Shown here one piece after another: positions 26,399 through 38,300 of a DNA stretch of 63,979 bases. The notes under the pieces were generated by a model. It was given only the letters and a program-made list of their open reading frames with translations. It had not been told where the DNA came from and made no database searches. Within the stretch, counting starts at the first letter, position 1. The number at the start of each line of letters is the position of its first letter. The position numbers and the translations under genes are program-made. The stretch lies in contig DRQG01000118.1 in assembly GCA_011369465.1 (NCBI GenBank), positions 1-63,979 on the forward strand, written 5' to 3'. The stretch is from Caldithrix abyssi (GTDB lineage Bacteria > Calditrichota > Calditrichia > Calditrichales > Calditrichaceae).

Positions 26399-29300
26399 AT
26401 GTCTAAGCAATACAGACTGATTATAGGATTCCTTGCTGCTTTTATACAAATAGCTCTGGCCAATCAGGGAGGGAAGGATACGTTTGGCCACATGTGGACG
26501 GATAATAACGGTACGGGGCCCGATACGGTTCATTATGAATGGATTGATGCCAATGACGGTACCGTAATTTTCAGTGGGGCATCCGTTGATGACGATATAG
26601 CAGCTTTAAAACTTCCTTTCCCGTTTACCTTTTACGGACAGCAGAAGGATTCCTTATTTGTAAGCTCTAACGGTTTTATATCTTTTAAGACGCTTACCAG
26701 TAGTTATCCTGTAACCAGTCCCATTCCTTCTACCGGCGCGCCAGATTCATTAATTGCCGCATATTGGTACGATTTGCGTAACGGCACCGCGGAAGGCGGC
26801 GTGTTCAGTAAAGTTGTTGGCGAAGCACCGAACCGGAGATTTATCATAGAATGGGAGTACCACCAGGGCACTTCCGGTTTTCCGGATCCGATTAATATGG
26901 AAATTGTGCTTTACGAAACAAGTCATCTTATCAAATTGCAATACAGTTATGTGGATGCCGCTTATTCCGGAGGACGGGTTGGTATTGAGGCCGATGGAAC
27001 GGACGGTATTTCGTATAACAGCGCTTTGGTGGCCAATAACCTGGCCGTTCTGTTTCATAATAAAACCCTGGGCAGCGCCGTAGCTGCCATTTCACCGGTT
27101 AGCAGTACAACCAGCCAATATGAAACCTTCACCTATCGTTTGTACAATGTAAGCACCACTCCTGCTGGGCTGGGAAAAGTGGATTATCTGGCTATTCAAA
27201 ATCCCTTTGCAGATGATGCCAACCGCCCCACGGTTACGAGTATTAAAATTAACAGCGCGGACGCCTATATTAAAAATTCAGCGGACAAGCCCCTAAACCC
27301 GGGTTATGCCTCCTGGCAGTACGATGCCGTTAAGGATTCGCTGTTTATCCGTGTTTCTCATTTCAATATTATCGATTCAATGGTGGTTGTTTTCGGACAA
27401 ACCATGCCGGGAACGGCTTCGTCGGGCAATGCCTATCCCTCGCGCTACGACGCCAAACTTGATTCTTCCGCTTTGGCGGCGGCAACCTCAGCAGGCTGGA
27501 GCGTGGATGTAACCGGAAGCAGCCCCACCGTTACGCATTATACATTCCAACCGGCAAATGATACATCCATGACCGCCGGCGGCAGCTTGAGCTATACAAT
27601 TACCGCCCGTGATCAAAGCGGCACGGCGGTAGCCAACAGCGATTCGATTATACTGACAACACCGGGAAGTACCACCGCATGGTTTACAGAGGGAACACGG
27701 TTGGGTTTTGCCGGTAACAGCAGCGTTACGGTTACCGTGCACGATACAATCAAGGGGCAGTTTAGCATACGTGCCGAAAACAAAACCAACTCCGGAGTAA
27801 ACGGCGAAAGCGGTTTGATTACGGTCAATCCGGCGGCTCAGGATCATTTTACCATAAGCTCGGCCAGCACGGCCGATATTGAAGTGGGCAGTGAGCGCAT
27901 GCTTCAGGTAACCTTGTTTGATGTGTATAATAACGCCATTTCCGATAGTACGGTTACATTTACACGTCTCAGCGGAAACGGCGGTTTCTCAGGATCATCG
28001 GCTAAAAATGATACAACGGATATTTCCGGGCTGGCGCAGGCTTTGTACACGGCCAGCACTAAAATAAGCTACGGGAAAGATTCCGTGGAAGTGGCCTCCG
28101 GGGCGGTTAAAGATACTATTGTTATGACTTTGCAGGCCGGGCAGGTCAGCTCGTATGCTTTTAGTCCTTCCGGTAGTCAGAGCATTCAGGCCGGGGGCAG
28201 CGTTGCTTACACAATTACGGCAAAAGATCGCTACGGCAACGGCGTGGTAAACAGCCAAACCATTAATCTTTCCACACCGGGAAGTTCCACCGCCTGGTTT
28301 AACGGCAATATTACCAGCATTGCCTTTAGTAACGACAGCACTGTAACGGTAACGGTAAACGACACCACGACGGGTGAGTTTAGCGTGAAAGCGGCCAATG
28401 CTACGGACAGCGCCGTTAACGGACAAAGCGGAGCCATTACGGTAACTGCTGCCGCAGCGGATCATTTTACCGTAACCACAGCCAGCGAAGACTCATTGGT
28501 TGTGGGCGCGGAACGTTTGGTTCAGGTTTATCTTTATGATTTATACTCCAATCCCATTAACAACGCCACCGTTACTTTTACACGATTCCAGGGCAGCGGC
28601 TTATTTAGCGGCGGTACGAACAGCGCTAACGATCAAAGCGACGCCAATGGTCTGGCGCAAGCCAGTTACACGGCCAGTACGGATGTGAGTTACGTTACCG
28701 ACCGGATCGAAGTGGTTTCCGGCAGCATCCGCGATACGGTAAACATTCCGCTCAAAACCGGCGCCCTGGCCGAGCTGCGTATTCAGCGGGACGCCACTGC
28801 CAACGGACCCGCCGTGGGCGATACAACGATGACGGCAGACGAAAGCGCTTCCTTTATTGCACTTGGTTATGACTCATACGGAAACTTTAAAGGACGCATA
28901 GCCTCCAACTGGAGCGGCAGCGGGGTGGTGAGCGCGCTTTCTCCGGCCAATCCGACGGACAGCGTTTTTTTCGACGCCACCACAAAAGGATCGGGAACAC
29001 TGAAAGCCACCGCTCAGAGCGATGCCTCTCTAAGCGCCAGCACAGGACTCATTACCGTCACTGCCGGCACGGTTGCTTCTGTCCTTATCCGTACCTCTCC
29101 CAACGGTGAAGGAACGGAAATCGGGGATACAACGCTGACGGTCGGCCAAACGTTATATCTTTATTCCGCCGGTTACGATGCGGATAATAATTATAACCAG
29201 GATGTGGCGGTTGACTGGTACACAACCGGGACATTAACCGGTTTGGGCACGGCAACAAACACATCGGTAACAACGTTGCAGCCAACCACCACAGGCAGCG

Positions 29301-32300
29301 GTACGGTTGGTACTACCAGCGCCTATACGGATGACGTTACGGGAACAATAACAGCCCAGGCCGGTGCGCTGGCCTCCATCCGTATTCAGAGCGTTGCCGG
29401 AGACGGAGGCGCGGAACTGGTGGATTACACGGGCACAGCAGGCAGCAACGCTACGTTTTATGCCGAAGGTTATGACGCCAACGGTATTTATTTAGGCCCC
29501 GTAAATGTTACCTGGACAGTGGATGGGGATTCGATCGGCTACTTTAGCCAGAGCGGTTCGGTCAGCCAAAACACATTTAATTTTACGTTGGTTAATTCTT
29601 CTAAATTTTATATTACAGACGGCACATTCAGTGATTATTCCGGAGTGATTAAAACCCAGGCCGGCGCCGCAGCCGCATTGGCTCAGCAGCCTCTGAGCAG
29701 CGACACACTTTCGGCTATAGTGGGAAATCCGGTCAATGACTCGCTATGGGTAAAGGTTACCGACGCTTATGGCAACGCTGTACCCGGTGAAACCGTAACC
29801 TGGAGCACCAATACCGATGGCAGCCTGAGCCCATCGAGTAATCAAACAGATGCGTTAGGTGTGGCCCGCAGCAAATGGACGCTGCGCAGCACAGCCGGGT
29901 TGGATTCGGCGCAGGCCAGCGTGAGCGGACTTTCCTCTGCTGTATTCTTTGCCAATGCCCTTCCCGATTCTGCCGATTCGCTTCTGTATGTTTCCGGGGA
30001 CGGACAGACGGGAACCGTGAACAGCGACGCGGCCAACCCGTTACGGGTGCGGGTGGTCGATTATACCGGCGCCGCGGTTTCGGGCATCACCGTCACCTTT
30101 AGTATCAGCGGGACAAACGATTTACCGGAGGGAGGCAGCGATTACACAATCTACACGCCTTCTTCTTCAACGGACGCTAACGGTTACGCTCAAACTATGT
30201 TTAAATTTGGCAGTAAAGCAGGTACGTATATCGTACGCGCCTACAACAGCCAACTGATAAACAGTCCGGTTACGTTTACCCTTACGGCCGATCCGGCTGC
30301 TGCCGATAGCATATTGATTTACGCCGGAGACGGGCAAAGCGGCACGGTAAAAACACAATTATCCAATCCGGTAACCGTAAAAGTGGTAGATGCTTATGAA
30401 AACGGTATAGCCAACGCGGTTGTCCAATGGACGCCGGCCGACACTTCCGGTGCGGTAAGCGCGACAAATGATACCAGCCACACGGACGCCAACGGTTTTG
30501 CCAGCACAAACTGGACGCTTAGGCGGCAGGCCGGGAAGGACACGCTGACCGTGAGCAGCGGCAGTTTGACTTCGGTAATTTTTACCGCCACCGCCAATGC
30601 GGATGCCGCGGCAAATGTTCTGGTTTACAGCGGCAATAACGCTACCGTGGCCGCCGGCAGCGATCAGGTTATTGAAGCGCAGGTAACCGATCAATATGGC
30701 AATGCTGTGGAAGGCAGCGAAGTTACCTTTGATCCGGCCGACCGGGTTTCCATACGTACGGCCTTTACAGATGCTTCCGGCGTAGCCCGCAGCGTGTATA
30801 ACAGTCCGACAGATCAGGATTCTTCCGTTGCCCGGGGATTTGTGAGCGGTTTAAGCGATACGGCAAAATTCAAAATCTACGGTGTACGTTATATAGACAG
30901 CAGCCTCAATCCGGTTGCCACTCAGCCAGGCCAAACAGAGACGTTTTATGCGCAGGTAAATAATCCCGGTCCCAGCCAGCTTACGCTGGATCAGGCTAAC
31001 ACACTATTCAAATTTGACGACGGCACCACTACTTTCAGTACCGCCCTGGATTCTCCCGCGGTGTTGAACGCGAATCAGATTGTCACTTTAAAGTTTGCGC
31101 CGCAAACCGTGGACGCCGCTTTATCCGCCGGAAACTATACGCCGCAAATCGAATTTGGCGGAACGGGCGATCTCAGCGGTACGCTCAATACGCAGGAAAA
31201 CGGTTTGGCGGTAGAGCCTTTGCAAATTCTGTCTGTAGAGGTTTTGGATCCTGTAAGCAAACAGGTGGCCGCAGGCAAAACGGTTCAATCGATACGCATG
31301 CAGGTGCGCAATCGTTCTTTTTACAGCGTTACCGTGGACAGCGCGGCTTTGCAGTTTACGCCCGGGCAGGACGTCAGCCAAACCCCGCAGGCAGGCAACC
31401 CCACTACCATTGCCGCCGACCAGGTGGCCGATTTCTATTTTACGGCCGATGTTGCGGCCAACGCGGCCACAGGAACGGTTAGTGTGGACGGCTATATTGA
31501 CGGGAATATCAATGGTAAAACGGTCTATGATCATAACGCGGATCAAACCGATCAATTCACTATTGTCCAACCGACAACGCTCACTTACGAAAGTTTTTCT
31601 CCCGATACGGTTTCGGAACAGCAAAATACGGCGTTTACGATGGATGTAACCGCCAGCGGAACATTTGATATTATATTGAACACCGACAGCACGCGTCTGG
31701 TTTTCGGAAGCGATTCCTTTTTGCTGGACGGCCCGCAAACGCTCTATACCGGTGTTACGACCACGCTTTCTTTTGCGGCAAAAAATCTAACCATTCCCGC
31801 GGGACGATATAATGGTTTACTTTACATTTATGGGGAAGAAAATGGTCAAACAAAACAGGACACCCTGGATACCGGTACTAAATCGGACACATTGACCGTG
31901 CAGACGCCGGCCGTTCTGGTTATCGACTCTTTGTTGGCGGCAGCCGATACGGTAAGCCAAAACAGCGATACACTGGTGAATGTTTATATCAGCAATACGG
32001 GTGAAGCCACTCTGGAACTTACCTCTCTGACCGTTTCGCCATACGGAACCCCGCAAAGCATCACACCGGCTTTACCTGTTATGATCGGGGGAGCTTCGCA
32101 GCAGGTATTGAGCGCCCGGGTCCATATTCCGTCTGATGCCACAACAGGCAATACTACCCTTGATGCTACTGCACAGGGAACGGATGTAAACAGCGGTGAT
32201 GCGCTATCCGATAACGCAGCCGATCAACCGGATAGCTGGTACACAGCCGGGAAACCACTGGCCTCGGTGGACTCTATCCGCTCAACAGAGACCATTGTTA

Positions 32301-35300
32301 CGCCGGGACAAACCAATATACCGGTTAATATTTATCTGGCCAACAGCGGCGAAACACCAATATCGGTTACTTCGGTTAGCCTCATTCCCACCATTGGTTT
32401 ATATACGGAGTCTCCGGCAGCCTATCCCTTTGAGCTTAAAGGCAATTCGCAAACCATGGTCACACATTATCTTGATGTGTTAAATAACAGCGCAACCGGT
32501 AAAGATACCCTTTATGCGAAAGTGGAATATACCAATAATTATTCCGGATCGGACAGCACCTTCGTTAGCACCGCTTATCTGGCCTGGAAAATCAATGTTG
32601 CCGGTGGATCGGTTAAAATTATCTCCGTCAATACGGATTACGAAAAAGTATCGCATGGTCAGGACAGCGCCATTGTGGATGTGCGTTTGAAAAATGAAAC
32701 AGCAAATGATGTAACTTTAGACAGTTTAAAACTGATCTTTGCCAACGGCCAGGATAACTACCTGCAACAATTATCCTCAGGAACGCCCTTAGGCGTATTA
32801 GCCGGAAACGACGAAAACACCTATCGCTTTTATGTATCTGTGCTGAACAACGCTCAAACCGGTCAGGACAGCATGCACGCCCGGTTGATCAGCATCGATT
32901 CGGATGGCGACACCACTTTAACGGAAGACCAAACCATTAACGACCGCTGGCTGGTTCAGCAAAGGCAGCAGATTACCGTGGACAGCGTGCGTATCGATCC
33001 GGCGATGGCATCCACCGGACAAAGCGGTCTTTTGGGTTCTGTGTATATCTCCAATGCCGCCGGTACGTACCGGGCCGACGCTCAAATTGATTCGGTAAAA
33101 CTGAAATTAAAGATCGGAGCTGCCGATTACAGCGGGGATTTTGATATTTCTTTGCAAAGCAGCCCTTCTTTGGGCAGCGTACTCAAAGCCGGCCAAAGTA
33201 TCCGCTATAACTTTGATCTGACGGTACACACAGATGCGGGTTCGGCTACCTATCAGGCCGTACCGGAAGTAAAAGGGCACGACGTTAACGATAATCGCGA
33301 TACGACAGTCACGACAACGGCCAGCGGTAGTTCACTCACCGTGCAGCAGGCGGCCGGATTAGTGGTAAACAGTGTATGGGTGGTTCCGGACACATTGAGC
33401 CAGGGGCAGACACATGGCCGTGTAATGGTTGATTTTTCCAATCCGGGAGAGGCCGCGGCTGTGGTCAACAGCGCCCTCTTGTCTTTTTCGGAACCAACAA
33501 TCGATTTTGAGCCGCTTTTAATCAACAAAACAACCCCGTTTTCGCTGTCCGGCGGTTTAAGAGATACACTTATTTTTTCCATTAATGTAAATACCACATC
33601 CTTTACCGGTACGGTACAGGTTGACGCTACTTTGGATGGCGAGGATGCTAATTCCGCGGCTGCTTTAAGCGCTTCTTCCGCCAGCCCCGCTTCATTTGTT
33701 ATCGAAACTCCGGCTGATGTGAAGTGGGTTTCTACAACACCGTCTTCTTCCAAAGGAGATACTACAGAGCAATTTTATGTAACCGTATCCAATAGCGGGC
33801 AGGCAAGAGTAGATCTGGATGAAAGCAAAACGGTACTTAAAATTAAATCCAATGATTTTACCTCAACTTTGTACACGATCAATCTGCACGCTGCCAGCCC
33901 AAAAAGCATTGCCGGTGATAATCAGCAAACCGTGCTGCGTTTTGAAGATACCTATCTGACCGGTATGTCTGCCAATGACTATCGCTATGTTCTGGAATTG
34001 TACGGTTCATCCAACGGCGACCAATCCTATCAAAACACTTTAAATGCCGGTATTTTGGCGTATGCTGTGGATGTCTCGATCACACAGGTAACGGTTACGC
34101 CGGATGAGGTTGTAGAAGGCTATGTAGGCGTTCAATCATCGATGTACGTGTCGAACAGCGAAGCTCCCAAAACCATTGATGAATCCGGAACCACCCTTAT
34201 TTTTAAAGATAAACTCGGTAATATTCGTACGGTCAACAATTTAACCAGAACCGATACACTCACTATCCTCAAAAAAGATATAACCAGCGAATTGACGTTT
34301 ACCTTTGATATTCCGGAAGGTTTCCCGATTGATACAACGTATGTTTACGGACAAATCAGTTTGGAAAACGGAACTTTAATTAAGGAATCATCGCAGCCGG
34401 GGGCATTTGTGGTTAATTCCGCCGGGAATCCGGTCTATATCAGCGGCAGTTTCAGCCCGGATTCGGTAATCCATAACCAGACTGTTTCCTTCACTATGGG
34501 ATTCGCCAATACCGGTACGGCCGATCTTGTTCTTAATCAGGATTCAACCTATATCAATATCATCGGTTCCGGAATGACGCCCATCAATATGAGCGGCGGG
34601 TTTACACTTCATGGCAAAGACCGGGATACCGGTGTATTGGATACCACCTACATATCGTTTGTCAGTACAAAAATTAACGAGAATGTCGCTTATGACGCCT
34701 ATGATGTTTTATGGCATTTGAACGGACAAACCCCCACCGGCAATGTGGATAACTGGGAAGATACTGATCCGGGTGCTTTAAGTGTTATTCCGCAGGCCGA
34801 TCTGGTTTTTGCCAATTTGGTGATCGACTCGGCTGTTGTGCGGGCCGGGCAGGAGGATGTATCGGTAAAATATCAAATAAAAAATAATGGAGCCTCACCG
34901 GCGGTAATAACCGGATTCAATTTCAATTTTTATAATCTGGATCAAAGCAAAGACGTGAGCGGTGAATGGGCACTGAATAATTCCACCCTGCTTGCCGATA
35001 CCATTCAATCCGGTGTAACGCGGATTTATCCGTTCCGCTTTAATGTATCGCAACAGGCCACAACCGGCCGTGTTATCCCCACGCCGGCGGTACGATATTT
35101 TGATGTTCTTTTGCCGGACGCTCCCATGATTTCCAATACCGCCCTCGCCAAAGATACGGTTACGGTGATCAATCCGGCCAATATCCGAATAGATTCACTG
35201 ATTGCCGAAATTCCCAACCCGCAAAACAATTATGTGAATGTGGGACAGCCGTTTGATTTGCGGATTGTGGTTTCCAACACCGGCGCGGATACCATCCAAA

Positions 35301-38300
35301 GCGCCGAAATCTGGCTGCGTGAAAACAATCTGCATGTGGCTACACGTCAACTGAATAAAATTGCGCCTAACAGCACAATGGAAACCCTTGTTCAGAACCG
35401 CACCCTGTCTGTAACCGGGCAAACGGTATTCAAAGCGGAAATTCATTCGGCGACGGATTTGACGAATAAGGGTGTAACGCCGTTGCAGCCGCTGGATAAT
35501 TCGGAAATCCTGCTCGTCCAAACGCCGGTTAATCTCCGTCTCAGTTCTTCTATCGTCGAACCGCAAGGCGCTGCGGATTCGGTGGTTTCTCTGGGACAGG
35601 AATTCGTAATTCGCAGTGAAGTGGAAAATTCCGGTCAGGCCTCCTTCGGGCCGGGTTCGCTAACGCTGGTTGCCGCAGATTATAGCGGCAAGTTTACACC
35701 GGTACAACCCTTTAGCGGAACGCAAACCATATCCCAAAGCAAGCCCTTTGCGGAATGGAGACTCCGCGCAGACGCTTTAACCACCGGACAGCTGTTCGAT
35801 CAATTGCGCATTCTGCTCTCTCCGGTTCCGGTCGATTCCAACACCATGCAGCCTCCGGTTAGCAGCCTTCTGGATACCGTTTCCGTAAAAGTGACTGAAG
35901 CGGCTGATATCAGCGCCGATATTTCCGTTACCGATCCGCCCGGCGCCCGCGATTTAATCTTATCATCGGGACAAACCTTTATTGTACAGGCGATTTTTCA
36001 TTTCAACAGCTCAGTGGATGCTGCCAACCGTTTGGCCAGCATCCGATTGCCCGACGGGTATGCGGTGAGCGATAGTTCGGTTATCGGTTTAAAGCCGGCC
36101 GATACGGATACCGTTTTATGGAATGTTGTTGCGCCGGAGAACCCTTCGGGAAGTGTGGATTCTATTTTTGTACTTGTAAGCGCCGTGGATAAGAACAGTG
36201 GAATCGAATATCAAAAGAGCAGTTCCAAACTGGGGCTTACCGTACAAAAAAGAGCTCAATTGGATATGAATTTAAAGATTGTCAAAGATACCGGCTCCCA
36301 GGATAATACCATGTCTGAAGGTCAGGAGTTTACTTTAGAAACAAAAATAAATCAAAGCGAAGGGACAGCGCCCGTACAGGGTGGCGGTCGATTGATACTT
36401 ACGCTGGACAACGGTCTTGAATTAACGGACGGGGAGACAGCGGTTAAAACATTTTCTGACATTTCCGAAACGGTAAGCTGGCGTTTGCGCGCCGGATCGG
36501 TTTCTTTTAAAGCCGCATCCGCACCGGCCGGCGTCAATGCCCCTGTTCCGGCCTCCGCCGTTAGCGGTGTGGCTAAAGCAGACGCCAAACCGGCTGTTGA
36601 GGATCGCTTTGCTCTGCTCATGGCCGCCGCCGGTGAAAACGGACGTTTAATAACCGTACAGATAGACAGTATTCCTGTGGATGTAAATACAAACAAAGAG
36701 GCTTTTATTGCCAATCCCCAAAAAACCGATACGGTATTTGTGGAAAACGCCGCTCAAATCACCGATCTGAAAACAACGCTGGAAAAGGATACGGTTTCAA
36801 CCGGTCAAACGTTCAGCTATGGTGTGAATACGGATTTCTCGGGTAAATTGGTGAATGCGGTGGCTACGGTTTCTCTGCCTCCGGGATTCGGTTCGCCTGC
36901 GGATACGGTTTTTGCTCTGGATTCTCAGGGGAACGGCGTTAAACGTCTTACCGTCCCGCTATCTTACAACGGAAGTGAAAAAGTTCCGCTCAAAATAACC
37001 GTGGCCGGAGAAGATTTTTACAGCGGCCAGGTGGTTATTGGCAGTAAAACCGACACGCTGGTTATCGAGCGCAAGGCAGAGCTGGCCTTAAAGCTGGTGC
37101 AGATTACGCCTTTATCGGTTGCCAACTCCGGCTTCGCTTCCTGGGGACAGGAAATACAGGTGATGATGAAACCGGTATATGCCACCACATCCGGTACCCT
37201 TTCCAATGCCGCAATAACGGGGCAGGGCAGCGTTACACTGAATTCTGAAATACTGGATAAGGGATTTGAAATTATCGGCGCCGCGGAACAAGCATTCAGC
37301 GCGCTTGATCAGACGTTGGCTTTCAGACTAAGAGCCCCTAAAGACGTGGATTTTACCATCAATCTGAATTTTCATTTTAAACAGTTGCCTTTGGACGAAA
37401 ATGACGGGCTGCCCGCACTGGTTGCCCCCGATTCCGGAATGGTAAACATCCCCTTACGCGTGCGGCAGAAAACGGTAGAGGTGATCATCCGGCAGGATCT
37501 GGTGACCGATACCTCTTTCACGGATGTAAGCGGTACCAAACGCCTTCTGGCCTTTGATGTTTCCAACAAAGAATACGACGATCCGCTTAATGTGGACGGA
37601 TTGGTGCTTTCTTTCTATGAAAACGGCGGGCAGGACGGAACGGAAGCGGTTGCGCTTGACAAGTTCGCCGTGGCTAATATTTTTAAATCGATTCGTATAG
37701 TGGATGTGAACGAATTGGAAAGAATCGAAAAAGCCTCTTCGCCGGCGGGTACGGCAGAGTACGTGAATTTACCGATTGACGAGAATATTGAAGTGCCATT
37801 GCAAATACCTTTTACTCAAACGTCCGTTCATAACGCCGGAGAGGTGAAAACCTATGTGGTTTTGGGAGAATTCCGCGGCGATGCGGTTAACCGCAGTTTT
37901 TGGGCGCAGTTGAGTAACGTTTGGACCTGGGATGTTGCCGATTCCATTCTATTGCAAATCGTAGATGAAGAAGGCGAGAAAATCCAGGACAGCGAAATGC
38001 TGGTTTCCAAAAAACTATCCCTGCAAACCCAGGCTCCTGAAAATGATTTCTTTAACTATCCCAACCCATTCGGAAGGCAGTACAAACAAACGAGTATTCA
38101 GTTCCAATTACGCAATCCATCGGATGTTGAGTTCCGGATATTCACACTGCTTGGCGAACTTGTAAAAACCTGGCAGTTCAGCGGGTTGTCTCCCGGAGTG
38201 TATTCCAACCTGATCCGCTGGGATGGTACAAACGACCGCGGCAAACGGGTCTTAAACGGCGTTTATATCGGTATTATCGATATAAAACCGAGCAACGGAC